Positions 42,253-51,468 of a DNA stretch of 64,000 nucleotides are shown one piece after another. The notes beneath the pieces are model-generated. The model was not told the DNA's origin, did not search any database, and saw only the letters and a list, made by a program, of their open reading frames with translations. The DNA is from Streptomyces goshikiensis. Lineage in GTDB: Bacteria; Actinomycetota; Actinomycetes; Streptomycetales; Streptomycetaceae. The stretch lies in NCBI RefSeq assembly GCF_014650555.1, contig NZ_BMVE01000010.1:124001-188000 (forward strand). The letters are read 5' to 3'. Each line of letters starts with the position of its first letter. Within the stretch, counting starts at the first letter, position 1. Position numbers and translations under genes: made by a program.

Positions 42253-43540
42253 CGCGGCCCGGCACCACCCCGTCCGGCAGGCCGACGATCGCCTCGACCT
42301 CTCCGGTCCGGCGGTCCGGCCCGAGCCATTCGGCCAGCACCACGGTCGCGTCGTCGGCCAGCCGTTCGCGATGGTGGTCGAGGATCGCGTGGGTGAGCCG
42401 GCGCAGGGTCTCGGGGACGGGCAGCCCGTCGGAGTGGTGCCGGATGAGGAAGTCCATGAACCCGTCGAGGCCGAACTGGAGGCCGTCGGGATTGCGGGCC
42501 TCGGTGATGCCGTCCGTGTACAGCACCAGCCGGTCACCCGGTTCGAGCTGTTCGTGGCAGACGGTCGTCGCCAGCCCCAGATCGGTTCCCATGGGGTGGC
42601 CGGGCGGGCAGTGCAGCAGGGCGGACCAGCGGCCGCCGCGGATCACCACGGGCGGGTGGTGCCCGCGGTTGACCCAGGTCAGCCGGCCGGTCCGGGTGTT
42701 CAGATCGGCCAGCACCGCCGTCACGTACCGCTCCCGCCGGAACTCGCCCAGCAGCACCTCCTCGATGGCCTCGCTGGTCCGCGCCAGGTCCATCCCGTGG
42801 CGGCGGTTGTTGCGGCTGGTGGCGACCGCGAGGTTGGCGGTCATGCCCGCCGAGGTGTCGTGGCCCATGGCGTCGAAGACCGACAGGTGGAGCACGTCGT
42901 CGGCGAGGGCGTAGTCGAAGGCGTCCCCGCCGATCTCGTAGGCGGGTTCCATCACGCCGCAGATGACCACCTGGCCGTCCGCGTACGTCTGCGGCGGCGT
43001 GAGGTTCCACTGCATCTCCGCGGCCACGTTCATCTCCCGGGTGCGGACCAGGCGCGCGTGCGCGTCGCTGGAATCCCGCTTGCTCACCACCAGGAGCGCG
43101 ACCGCGGTGGCCAGCAGCCGCATGCGGGCGGCCGTCGCCGCGTCGTCTCCCGCGGTGGTCACCCGCAGGACGCCCAGCCGCTCCGTCCCGCTCAGCAGTG
43201 GCAGCCACCACTGGTGGCCGCTCTCCACCCCGCCCGGCCCCTGGGACAGCACCCGGCCCAGCTGGAAGGCCCGGCCGGCCACGGTGGTGTCGATCCGCAG
43301 CTCGGCGTCCGCACCGGCGCCGGGACCGGCGTCCGCACCCGTGCCTCCCGGGGCGGCGCCCGGCAGCAGCACCAGCACGCGCTCCTGGAGGTCCGCGAGA
43401 TAGATGAGCGCGTCCTCCAGCCCGGCGCGCGCGGCGTACGTACGGACCGCACCCGGCAGGTCGCGCCATGACATCAGGTGACTGGCCGCCAGCAGCCCGC
43501 CGAGCACGTCCGGGGCCCCGGGTGGTCCCTGATCGGCCAT
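42242..43540 (-). CDS. SpoIIE/PP2C-family serine/threonine phosphatase
   Basis: A 432-residue phosphatase. The N-terminal half is GAF-like (residues about 1-175). The PP2C-type SpoIIE domain follows, with metal-binding Asp in GDAFDYALADDVLHLSVFD, AMGHDTSAGMTANL, LYTDGITEARN and DDATVVLAEW. Streptomyces uses such enzymes to dephosphorylate anti-sigma-factor antagonists. ATG at 43540 with GGGAG upstream. No anti-sigma or antagonist partner is adjacent, so the target is distal. Confidence 0.93.
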   Translation of the reverse strand: MADQGPPGAPDVLGGLLAASHLMSWRDLPGAVRTYAARAGLEDALIYLADLQERVLVLLPGAAPGGTGADAGPGAGADAELRIDTTVAGRAFQLGRVLSQGPGGVESGHQWWLPLLSGTERLGVLRVTTAGDDAATAARMRLLATAVALLVVSKRDSSDAHARLVRTREMNVAAEMQWNLTPPQTYADGQVVICGVMEPAYEIGGDAFDYALADDVLHLSVFDAMGHDTSAGMTANLAVATSRNNRRHGMDLARTSEAIEEVLLGEFRRERYVTAVLADLNTRTGRLTWVNRGHHPPVVIRGGRWSALLHCPPGHPMGTDLGLATTVCHEQLEPGDRLVLYTDGITEARNPDGLQFGLDGFMDFLIRHHSDGLPVPETLRRLTHAILDHHRERLADDATVVLAEWLGPDRRTGEVEAIVGLPDGVVPGRVSR

Positions 43541-43600
43541 GCTCAGCTCCCTAGGTCCGCTCCCTCCAGCGTAAGAGCCGACCCGGAACGCGGCGCGCGG

Positions 43601-44158
43601 TCAGGGCCGGCCGGCGCCGCGGCCCCGGCGCCGGCCGCGGACCCACAGGGGCAGCGCGAACCAGCACAGCAGGTACCAGAGGAGGACTCCCGCGACGAGC
43701 CAGGGCACGAGCGCGTTGTGCGTGGTCACGCGCAGGACCAGGAGCAGGGCGGTGGTCAGGGTCGCCAGCAGCAGCAGGATGCCGATGAAGGTGAGCCGCG
43801 AGGCCCACACGACCGTCTCGGGTTTGATCCGGCGGCCCCACACGAGGCGGTGGAAGGCGACGGGACCGATGAGCGCGCCGGTGGCCAGGGAGGCGAGGAC
43901 CACGGTGACGACGTAGATCGTCGTGTCCGTCTGCGGGAGGCGCCGGAACTCCGTGGTGAAGGCGACGGAGAGCAGGAAGCCGAAGAGGATCTGCACCCCG
44001 GTCTGGGCGACCCGGATCTCCTGGACCAGATCCTGCCACTGCCGGTCCGCGCGTTCCTCCGGACTCTCGTCCCGGCCGTCGTCCCTGCCGTCGTTCCGGC
44101 CGCCGTCACGCGCGTCGTGCCCGGCGGGGTCCGGCCGGGCGTCGCCACTGCTGCTCAT
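43601..44158 (-). CDS. DUF6328-like four-helix membrane protein
   Basis: A 185-residue integral membrane protein. A 40-residue Asp/Arg-rich N-terminus precedes the conserved QWQDLVQEIRVAQTGVQILF, then four transmembrane helices (about 51-70, 81-102, 122-142, 148-168). This matches the uncharacterised family DUF6328 as I know it. ATG at 44158 has GGGAGGATCC upstream. Function unknown. Confidence 0.85.
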   Translation of the reverse strand: MSSSGDARPDPAGHDARDGGRNDGRDDGRDESPEERADRQWQDLVQEIRVAQTGVQILFGFLLSVAFTTEFRRLPQTDTTIYVVTVVLASLATGALIGPVAFHRLVWGRRIKPETVVWASRLTFIGILLLLATLTTALLLVLRVTTHNALVPWLVAGVLLWYLLCWFALPLWVRGRRRGRGAGRP

Positions 44159-44213
44159 GGATCCTCCCTCGGGCGGCACCCGGCTCCTGCCCGCCCGGAC
44201 CACCCCCAACCCC

Positions 44214-44600
44214 TCACGGGCGGAACCGGAGCGGATGGTCCGCCGGGACCTCCACGACGGCGATGCGCACGCCGTCCGGGTCGGCGATCCACATCTCGAT
44301 CAGCCCCCAGGGCTCCCGCAGCGGCGGCCGCAGCACCTCCGCGCCCCGCGCCCGCAGCTCCTCGTACACCGCCTGTACGTCGGCGACTTGGAGCCACAGC
44401 CGCAGCCCGGGCGCCGGTGGGTCCTCGGAGCGGCCCGAGACCTCCAGGAAGCCGCCGCCGAGGAAGTACACCGTGCCCCGCTCCGGACCGGTGCCGAACT
44501 CGCGGTAGACGGCGAGCCCGAGGGTCTCACCGTAGAAGGCCCGGGAACGCTCCGGGTCCGTGGGGCGCAGCAGGACCCTGCTGCCCAGTACGTGCACCAT
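44214..44600 (-). CDS. VOC (glyoxalase/bleomycin-resistance) family protein
   Basis: A 128-residue vicinal-oxygen-chelate protein: one betaalphabetabetabeta repeat pair. GSRVLLRPTDPERSRAFYGE opens the domain and WGLIEMWIADPDGVRIAVVE closes it, with a Glu metal ligand in the last strand. Such proteins may be isomerases, dioxygenases or drug-binding proteins. The specific substrate cannot be told. Confidence 0.9.
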   Translation of the reverse strand: MVHVLGSRVLLRPTDPERSRAFYGETLGLAVYREFGTGPERGTVYFLGGGFLEVSGRSEDPPAPGLRLWLQVADVQAVYEELRARGAEVLRPPLREPWGLIEMWIADPDGVRIAVVEVPADHPLRFRP

Positions 44601-44707
44601 GCGCCGACTGTAGGGCCTGCGCGCCGGTGGCCCCCGGTGAATCGCGGGAGGAGCGCCGCCACCGGGTCGGGGGCGGGCCGCCCCGCCCCGCCCCGCCTCA
44701 CCTCATC

Positions 44708-45958
44708 TCACCACGCCGCGCAGTGCGGACCCGCCTTGATCGAATCGAAGTTCGCAGCGAACGCGTCGTACACCGCCGCGTCGTCGATCTTCAGCAGCGT
44801 CTCGTCGTGCGAACGCAGGTTCGGGTAGGTGTAGTTGTGGCTGCCCGTGAAGACCAGCTTGCGGTGGGCCCCGCCCAGGTAGGTGCCCTCGATCAGCAGG
44901 TACTTGGAGTGGATGCCGATCGCCCGGGTCGCCCCGGCGGCATCGGTCGCGGTGCCCGCGCACCGCGCGGTGTGGTCGAGCCGCCCGGCGATCGCGTCCC
45001 GGACGCCGTCGCCGAGGTTGCCGTCCTCCCCGTTGTGCAGGAGCTCCACCCGGCAGCCCGCTGCCTTCAGCCCGACGAGCTTGTCCGCCACCTGGGTGCG
45101 GGTGAAGGCGTACATGCCGATCCGGACCTTGGTCGCCCCGCCCGCGCAGTCCACGTTGTTCAGCAGCGAGACCACGGTGTCGGTACCGGGGTCGGTGGCG
45201 TACGTCGTCCCCGCCTTCTCCTGGCGCGGGAAGAAGTACGTCTTGTACGGGCCCGCGTCCGTGGTCTTGTAGTACGTGGCCAGGCCGTTCCCGGAGGCGC
45301 CGTACCCGCGCAGGTCCTGCCAGTACGCCAGGTACGACGCGTACAGGCCGGAGCCCGCGTCCGGGATGGTCACCGCGTTGTTGAAGAGGTTGCGCCGCTG
45401 ACTGGTGGTCAGGTTCGCGGAGGTCTGGAACACCACCTTCTCGGTGGCGCCGACCTTGGAGAAGAGCATGAACTTGTTGTGGTTGATGGCGCCGTCGTCG
45501 CCCCCGCCCAGGTTCCGGTTGCCGACGCACCCGCGCGTCGCCGGGCAGGCCAGCACCCACGAGTCGGCGGCGAGGTCCGTTCCCAGGCCGGTCGCCGCCG
45601 CGAGCGTCGCGTACTCCGAGCCGGTGGCCTTGCCGTCCGGGCCGGTGGCCGCCACCGCGTCACCGTCCACGATGAGCCTGACCTTCACCCCTCGCTTCTT
45701 CGCCGAGATCAGCGCGTTGCTGACACCGCCGTCCGTGAACAGGTACATCGAGCCGCTGATCTCCGCACCGGCCGGCGTCCGGTTGACCAGGGAGATCAGC
45801 TGGTTGCGGATCGCGTCCTGCTGCGCCGCCGTCCCGGCGGGGTCGTTGAAGGTCGCGGTGAGCGCCACGGTGTCGTCCGCGGCGACCGCGCCCGGCGCCT
45901 CCAGCAGCGCGGCCCCCAGGATGAGTGCCCCTGCCACCGCTGCGTTGCGTATGCGCAC
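44708..45958 (-). CDS. Secreted phospholipase D-like protein
   Basis: A 416-residue exported protein with a Sec signal (residues 1-27, ending AVA-ADD). It has two HKD-like half-sites. The first reads NHNKFMLFS followed by TSANLTT. The second reads IHSKYLLIE followed by TGSHNYT. In both, the eighth position is not Asp (Ser and Glu), a departure from the canonical HxKx4D. The His and Lys needed for the covalent intermediate are kept, so activity is still plausible. Similar proteins are secreted by many Streptomyces. It is divergent from galK. Confidence 0.85.
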   Translation of the reverse strand: MRIRNAAVAGALILGAALLEAPGAVAADDTVALTATFNDPAGTAAQQDAIRNQLISLVNRTPAGAEISGSMYLFTDGGVSNALISAKKRGVKVRLIVDGDAVAATGPDGKATGSEYATLAAATGLGTDLAADSWVLACPATRGCVGNRNLGGGDDGAINHNKFMLFSKVGATEKVVFQTSANLTTSQRRNLFNNAVTIPDAGSGLYASYLAYWQDLRGYGASGNGLATYYKTTDAGPYKTYFFPRQEKAGTTYATDPGTDTVVSLLNNVDCAGGATKVRIGMYAFTRTQVADKLVGLKAAGCRVELLHNGEDGNLGDGVRDAIAGRLDHTARCAGTATDAAGATRAIGIHSKYLLIEGTYLGGAHRKLVFTGSHNYTYPNLRSHDETLLKIDDAAVYDAFAANFDSIKAGPHCAAW

Positions 45959-46154
45959 GCCCTGCTCCGATCTGATCTTCCAACGAGTCGATCTTGGAAC
46001 CTACCGCACCGCGCGGCACCCTCCTGCGGGCGAGGGCGCCGTGCTCGTTCCCGGTTCTGTTGACTTCGCACGGGGCGGTCAGGATCCTGGCTCTTGCCGT
46101 GACCGGGGCGCGCACCCGACGGGGCGCGTGCACCCGAGGAGAGGAACGGAAGCC

Positions 46155-47294
46155 GTGGGGGAGTACGAGGGGGCGGCCGCCTTCGCGCGGCACTTCGGCG
46201 GCGCGGCCGAGGGAGTGTGGTCGGCCCCGGGCCGGGTCAACTTCATCGGCGAACACACCGACTACAACGACGGCTTCGTCCTCCCGATCGCCCTGCCCCA
46301 CCGTACGAGGGTCCACGCACGGCGCCGCGCCGACGACACGCTCCACCTCGTCTCCACCGCCGCGCCGGCCCCGGCGTCCTACGACCTGACCGCGCTGCGG
46401 CCGGGCGCGGCGGGCGCACCCGGCGGCTGGTCAGCGTACGCCGCCGGCGTCGCCTGGGCCCTGCGCGGAGCCGGACACCGCGTGGGCGGAGCGGAACTCC
46501 TCATCGACGGCGACGTGCCCCCGGGCGCCGGGCTGTCCTCCTCCGCCGCCCTCGAATGTGCGGTGGCCACGGCGCTCCGTGCCCTGTACGGGATCGCGCT
46601 CACGGCTCCCGAGACGGCCCTGCTGGCCCAGCGCGCCGAGAACGCCTTCGTCGGCGTCCCGTGCGGAGTGATGGACCAGATGGCCTCCATGTGCTGCACC
46701 CCGGGGCACGCCCTCTTCCTCGACACCCGCTCCCTCGCCCTCGCGCAGGAGCCGCTTGACCTGGCGGCCGCGGGCCTGCGCCTCCTCGTCATCGACACCG
46801 GGACCAAGCACGCCCTGGCCGACGGGGAGTACGCCGCACGGCGCCGGGAGTGCGAACTGGCCGCCGTCCTGATCGGGGTGGACGCACTGCGCGACATCGA
46901 ATCCGTGGCGCAGCTGAACGTCCTGCACGACCCGGTGCTCCGCGCCCGGGCGCGGCACGTCGTCACCGAGAACGCCCGGGTGCTGCGCACCGTCCGCCTG
47001 CTCCGCTCCCACCGGCTGCGGGAGACCGGCCCGCTCCTCACCGCCTCCCACCTCTCGCTGCGCGACGACTTCGCCGTCTCCTGCCCCGAGCTGGACCTCG
47101 CCGTGGAGGCCGCTCTGGCGGCGGGCGCGCTCGGCGCCCGGATGACGGGCGGCGGCTTCGGGGGCTCGGCGATCGCCCTGGTCGAGGCCGCCGGGGCGGG
47201 AGCGGTGTCGGCCGCGGTCCTGCGCGCGTTCGCCGCGGCGGGCTTCGGCGCGCCGCGCCTCTTCGAGGCGGTGCCGTCCGCCGGGGCGTCGTGA
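46155..47294 (+). CDS. galK: Galactokinase
   Basis: A 379-residue GHMP kinase that phosphorylates galactose at C1. The galactokinase signature GRVNFIGEHTDYNDGFVLP is at residues 24-42. The ATP loop PPGAGLSSSAALECA is near residue 123, and the third motif GARMTGGGFGGSAIAL is near residue 325. GTG at 46155 has GGAAG upstream. No galT or galE adjoins it, so this is a lone galK. It is convergent with a sugar-transporter/glucosidase pair. A TTGACT at 46060 may be part of its promoter. Confidence 0.95.
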   Translation: MGEYEGAAAFARHFGGAAEGVWSAPGRVNFIGEHTDYNDGFVLPIALPHRTRVHARRRADDTLHLVSTAAPAPASYDLTALRPGAAGAPGGWSAYAAGVAWALRGAGHRVGGAELLIDGDVPPGAGLSSSAALECAVATALRALYGIALTAPETALLAQRAENAFVGVPCGVMDQMASMCCTPGHALFLDTRSLALAQEPLDLAAAGLRLLVIDTGTKHALADGEYAARRRECELAAVLIGVDALRDIESVAQLNVLHDPVLRARARHVVTENARVLRTVRLLRSHRLRETGPLLTASHLSLRDDFAVSCPELDLAVEAALAAGALGARMTGGGFGGSAIALVEAAGAGAVSAAVLRAFAAAGFGAPRLFEAVPSAGAS

Positions 47295-47307
47295 GCGGCG
47301 GGCCCGG

Positions 47308-48549
47308 TCAGGCCACCCCGCGGATCCGGCGGACCAGGACCGATCCCGCGAGGGCGAGGAAACCCGCGAGCGCGTACAGCGCGGTGTAGCCGCCGAGGTG
47401 GGAGACGACCGGCGCGGCGATCACCGGGGCCAGTACCTGGGGCAGGGCGTTGGCGATGTTGATGACGCCGAGGTCCCTGCCCCGGTCCTCGGCCGTCGGC
47501 AGGACGTCCGTCAGCAGGGCGAAGTCCACCGACGTGTAGACGCCGAAACCGAGGCCGAGGACGAGCGAGGCGACGACCGCGCCGGTCCAGGTCTGCCAGA
47601 CGGCCAGCAGCAGGGTAGCCGCCGTGATCACCAGCCCCGACCCGATGACGTACGCCTTCCGCCGGCCCGAACGGTCCGAGCGGATCCCGCTGACGACCAC
47701 CGTGGACAGCAGGGTGAGCGCGTTGAGCGCGGTGAGGATCAGGACGCCGGTGTCCGCGTCACCCTCGTAGCGCACCGCGTCGGTCAGGTAGTAGAGCAGG
47801 TACATCGTGCTGATGGAGTACGAGAGGTTCATCAGGAACCGGGTGAGCCAGGCCCACCCGAAGTCGGGGTGGCGGCGCGGGTCGATCCAGAAGCCGGTGA
47901 GGAAGGTCCGCCACCGCAGAGCCGGGCGGTCGGCGGGGGAGAGCCGTACGTCCCGCCGCATCAGGACGTACGGAACGGCCGTGAGCACCGAGAAGGCCGC
48001 ACAGGCCAGGTATCCGGCGGTGATCCCGCCCGCGGCCGTGGCCAGCGCCGTGCCGACCAGGATGCCGCCGACCTGCGAGACCCCCAGCCAGCCGCCGACC
48101 AGGCCGCGCTGCCGGCGCGGGACCTGGTCGGGGACGGCCGCGGTGAGGGCGGCGAACGCCGCGTTGAGGGCGAGCTGCACCAGGCACCAGCCCGCGATCA
48201 CGGCCGTGACGCTCGCCGCCCGGGACAGCAGGAGGAGCCCGGCCGCGCCGCCCGCCACCCCGGCCACCACCCACGGGACGCGGCGGCCGACGCGTGCCGT
48301 CGTACGGTCGGACAGGGCCCCGAAGACCGGGTTCGCCACCATCGAGACGGCCGCCCCCACCCCGGTCACCAGGGCGAGCGTGGACGTCTTGTGCTCCGGG
48401 GCGAGGTACTCGGCCTGGCGCGCCAGGAGCAGCTGGAGCGGGCCGAACCAGCCGACCCAGACCCCGAGGTTCGCCAGGGACAGGGCGCTCACCCAGCCCC
48501 CGCCCACCCCGGTTGCGGCGGGGGCGGCCGCCTCCCGGGCGCCCGTCAC
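47308..48549 (-). CDS. MFS sugar-type transporter
   Basis: A 413-residue twelve-helix MFS transporter. LSDRTTARVGRRVPWVVAG is the loop 2-3 signature, and GIRSDRSGRRKAYVIGSG is its duplicate in the second half. Starts at GTG 48549, overlapping the upstream glucosidase stop (GTGA), so the two are translationally coupled. The pairing suggests it imports beta-glucosides or exports the sugars released from them. Not a PTS or ABC system. Confidence 0.9.
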   Translation of the reverse strand: MTGAREAAAPAATGVGGGWVSALSLANLGVWVGWFGPLQLLLARQAEYLAPEHKTSTLALVTGVGAAVSMVANPVFGALSDRTTARVGRRVPWVVAGVAGGAAGLLLLSRAASVTAVIAGWCLVQLALNAAFAALTAAVPDQVPRRQRGLVGGWLGVSQVGGILVGTALATAAGGITAGYLACAAFSVLTAVPYVLMRRDVRLSPADRPALRWRTFLTGFWIDPRRHPDFGWAWLTRFLMNLSYSISTMYLLYYLTDAVRYEGDADTGVLILTALNALTLLSTVVVSGIRSDRSGRRKAYVIGSGLVITAATLLLAVWQTWTGAVVASLVLGLGFGVYTSVDFALLTDVLPTAEDRGRDLGVINIANALPQVLAPVIAAPVVSHLGGYTALYALAGFLALAGSVLVRRIRGVA

Positions 48550-49925
48550 CGGTTGCTCTCGACCACGTCGCGGTACCAGGCGTACGAGTCCTTGGGGGTG
48601 CGCGCCAGCGTGTCGTAGTCGACGTGGACGAGCCCGAAGCGCTGCCGGTAGCCCTCCGCCCACTCGAAGTTGTCGAGGATCGACCAGATGAAGTAGCCCC
48701 GGACGTCGACCCCTTCGGCCATCGCCCGGTGCAGGGCGCGCAGATGGCCGTCGTGGTAGGCGATCCGGCGGGCGTCGGCGATCCGGCCGTCGGCGGGGTC
48801 GGGCGCGTCGCCGTACGAGCAGCCGTTCTCGGTGATGTACACGGGCGGCAGCCGGTCGCCGTAGCGCTCGCGCATGGTGACGAGCAGCTCGCGCAGCCCG
48901 TCGGGCACCACCGGCCAGCCGAAGTCGGTGTGTTCGTACCCCTCGATCGGGCGGATGGAGAACGGCAGGTCGGAGGGTATCTCGATGCCGCCGAAGCCGG
49001 AGGGGGCGGCGGTCTCCTCCGGTCGCGGGGCGCCGACGAGCATGGGGTTGTAGTAGTTGATCCCGTACCAGTCCAGCGGCGCGGAGATCGTCTTGAGGTC
49101 CTCCGCGACCGGCCCGGGAAGCAGCGCGGCCAGGTTCTCGTCCGGGTAGGCGCCGGTCAGGAGGGGATCGGCGAAGAGGCGGTTGGTGAGCGTGTCGTAC
49201 AGCTCGGCGGCGGCCCGGTCCTCCTCGCCGTCCCCGGCGGCCCACACGGGGCTGTGCGAGGCGGCGATGCCGATCTCGCGGGCACCGGCGGCGCGCAGCG
49301 CCTGCACGGCCAGGCCGTGGGCGAGGAGCTGGTGGTGCGCCACCGGCAGCGCGTCGAAGACCAGGCGCTCGCCGGGGGCGTGCTCACCGAGCCCGTACCC
49401 GAGGAGGGTGACCTCGGCGGGCTCGTTGATGGTGATCCACATCGGGACGCGGTCGGCGAGCCGCTCCGCGACCACCGAGGCGTACGAGGCGAACCGCTCG
49501 GCGGTGTCGCGGCTGAGCCAGCCGCCCCGCTCCTCCAGGGCGAGCGGGGTGTCCCAGTGGAAGAGGGTGGGCGCCGGGGCGATGCCGGCGGCGCACAGCT
49601 CGTCGACGAGCCGGTCGTAGAAGTCCAGCCCCTTGCGGTTGACCCGGCCCGCGCCCTCCGGGAGCACGCGCGACCAGGAGACGGAGAACCGGTAGGCGCC
49701 GACGCCGAGGCTGGCCATCAGCGCCACGTCCTCGCGGTAGCGGCGGTAGTGGTCGGTGGCCACGTCCGCGTGCGAGCCGTCCTTGACGGCTCCCCGCCGC
49801 TTGGTGAAGGCGTCCCAGGAGGACGGGCCCCGGCCGTCGGCGGTGACCGAGCCCTCGATCTGGAAGGCGGAGGCGGAGACGCCCCACAGGAAGCCGGCGG
49901 GGAACGGGGGCAGGGGGGCTGTCAT
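48546..49925 (-). CDS. GH1 beta-glucosidase
   Basis: A 459-residue family 1 glycoside hydrolase. It starts with LPPFPAGFLWGVSASAFQIE. The acid/base Glu is in ITINEPAEV, the nucleophile Glu in VYITENGCSYG, and the C-terminal YFIWSILDNFEWAEGY completes the active site. ATG at 49925. First gene of a two-gene operon with the MFS transporter. A candidate repressor site lies about 120 bp upstream; the repressor is not encoded here. Confidence 0.95.
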   Translation of the reverse strand: MTAPLPPFPAGFLWGVSASAFQIEGSVTADGRGPSSWDAFTKRRGAVKDGSHADVATDHYRRYREDVALMASLGVGAYRFSVSWSRVLPEGAGRVNRKGLDFYDRLVDELCAAGIAPAPTLFHWDTPLALEERGGWLSRDTAERFASYASVVAERLADRVPMWITINEPAEVTLLGYGLGEHAPGERLVFDALPVAHHQLLAHGLAVQALRAAGAREIGIAASHSPVWAAGDGEEDRAAAELYDTLTNRLFADPLLTGAYPDENLAALLPGPVAEDLKTISAPLDWYGINYYNPMLVGAPRPEETAAPSGFGGIEIPSDLPFSIRPIEGYEHTDFGWPVVPDGLRELLVTMRERYGDRLPPVYITENGCSYGDAPDPADGRIADARRIAYHDGHLRALHRAMAEGVDVRGYFIWSILDNFEWAEGYRQRFGLVHVDYDTLARTPKDSYAWYRDVVESNR

Positions 49926-50044
49926 GCGGACTCGCTTCGTTCGGGGGATCCGGGCACGTCGGCATGGCCAACAGGGCTCCGCTGGCGCGGTGTTGGCGAT
50001 GTCTTTGACGGCACTGTTGGGCCCCGCGGCCCGCCCTGTCAATG

Positions 50045-50068
50045 GAAAGTGAACAATTCTCAACTTTC
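50045..50068. promoter_or_regulatory. Candidate operator GAAAGT-N12-ACTTTC upstream of the glucosidase operon
   Basis: GAAAGT (50045-50050) and ACTTTC (50063-50068) form a 6-bp dyad around 12 AT-rich bases, an unusual low-GC patch for this genome. It lies between the glucosidase gene and the PIG-L gene's 3' end, where the glucosidase promoter is expected. A LacI-type repressor encoded elsewhere is a plausible partner. Confidence 0.45.
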
Positions 50069-50116
50069 ATCGGGGCGTGGTGGGCCCGCACGGCGACCCG
50101 GCACGGGTGTCCCGGC

Positions 50117-50938
50117 TCAGCCGCAGTCGGCGGACCAGGTCCGGCCCCCGGGTGCCGGCGAGGCGTCCCCGGCGCGGTCCGCGGTCAGTTCGCTCTGGGG
50201 GTGGGCGGCGGGGCCCGCGTCGTGCCGGATGTACCACTCGGTGGACAGCAGCGACTGCCTGGCGGCCGCCGGGAGTCCGGCGAGATGGCCCGGCATGGCC
50301 CCGCGCGCCACCTCGGTGCGGTGGGCCAGCACGGCGGCCCACTTCCGCCCCAGCCAGGGCCCGACATTGACGGTCGCGGTCACCAGCTCGTCCGCGACGG
50401 TGTTCATCCCCTTCCCCGTCGGGGCCAGGTACCCACCCAGCGTCCGGACCGCCGAGTGCGGGTGCGTGGCGAAGTACAGGGCGCCCGGCTGCCAGGGCGC
50501 GCCGGCGTCCGGGTAGAGCCGCTCCAGCCCGGCCGCCTGCACGGCGAGCAGCGTCACCCGGTGCGTGTGCACGTGGTCGGGGTGGCCGGGCAGCCCGCCG
50601 TACGCGTCGTGCGTGACCACGACGTCCGGGCGGAACTCCCGGATGTGCGCGACCAGTCGCCGCACCGCCTCGTCCAGCGGGGCGTCGCAGAACCGGGCCG
50701 CGCCCGGCGCCGAATGCGGTGCGCGCGCGTCGGCGTACCCGAGCAGCCGCGGCTCACCGGCGCCGAGGATGCGCAGCGCCTCGGTCAGCTCGGCGGCGCG
50801 CGGGGTGCCGGGCGCCCACGTCGTGGTGACCACCGCCGTTCTCGCGCCCGCGGCGGCGTGCATGGCGAGCACCCCGCCCGACGACAGGGACTCGTCGTCC
50901 GGGTGTGCGTAGACCGCGAGCAGGCTCGGTGCGGGCAT
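50117..50938 (-). CDS. PIG-L family N-acetylglucosaminyl deacetylase
   Basis: A 273-residue zinc-dependent deacetylase. The metal-binding motif YAHPDDESLSSGG is at residues 10-22 and the partner His pair is in GHPDHVHTH near 118. This family includes MshB/Mca of mycothiol metabolism and natural-product deacetylases. Its C-terminus differs from MshB, so a specific role is not assigned. Start ATG at 50938; an in-frame extension upstream is low-complexity and unlikely. Confidence 0.9.
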   Translation of the reverse strand: MPAPSLLAVYAHPDDESLSSGGVLAMHAAAGARTAVVTTTWAPGTPRAAELTEALRILGAGEPRLLGYADARAPHSAPGAARFCDAPLDEAVRRLVAHIREFRPDVVVTHDAYGGLPGHPDHVHTHRVTLLAVQAAGLERLYPDAGAPWQPGALYFATHPHSAVRTLGGYLAPTGKGMNTVADELVTATVNVGPWLGRKWAAVLAHRTEVARGAMPGHLAGLPAAARQSLLSTEWYIRHDAGPAAHPQSELTADRAGDASPAPGGRTWSADCG

Positions 50939-51271
50939 CGATGCGTGACCTTTCGCTGCGGGAAGCCGGATCACGAGCCGGCGCGCGCGCCGGTCCGTGT
51001 ACCGGTTGTAGCGGGGGCCACAGAAAGAAGCCGATGACTCGTCTCGATCGAGGGCGGCGCACACCTGAATCCGGCCACCGGCCGGCGCTGGTCCTGTCCG
51101 GGCGGCAGCGCGCTGAACGGCAGGAACGATATTCAGCCTCGCCCCGTCCGCCGCGCTCCCGGCAGCCGGCACGACCGGCCCCTACGGCCTCTGACCCGCA
51201 CCGTCGCGGCCGGGCCCGCACCCCGCGCCGCCGCCCCGCCGAATGGCGCGAAGCGGCGGTCGGGCGGCGCC
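50939..51271. other. 333-bp interval without a credible gene
   Basis: The stretch between the PIG-L start and the oxidoreductase remnant has only overlapping low-complexity frames rich in Arg and Pro. It should contain the PIG-L promoter, but no good -35/-10 pair stands out. It may include the decayed downstream flank of the remnant. Confidence 0.4.
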
Positions 51272-51468
51272 TCAACGGCCCACGGTGACCACGGTCTTGC
51301 CCACCTGCGTGTGGGACTCCAGGTGCTGGTGCGCCCGTACGATCTCCTCCAGCGGGAACAGCCGGTCCACCACCGGCCGGAACGCCCCGCCGCGCAGACC
51401 CGAGGCGACGAGGGCGGCGGCGCGCCGCATCCGCTCCGGGTCCCGCTTCCGGTCGGCGGCGCGCCCGG
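51272..51468 (-). pseudogene. C-terminal remnant of a zinc-binding quinone oxidoreductase/alcohol dehydrogenase
   Basis: About 60 codons ending at TGA 51272-51274 read like the last part of an MDR-superfamily quinone oxidoreductase: FRPVVDRLFPLEEIVRAHQH, then VGKTVVTVGR at the stop. The rest of a normal 320-330-residue enzyme (catalytic and NADPH domains) is absent; instead the end of an intact alpha/beta hydrolase abuts it. No start codon with a ribosome site serves the fragment. I take it as the relic of a gene deleted when the hydrolase region was joined. Confidence 0.7.
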
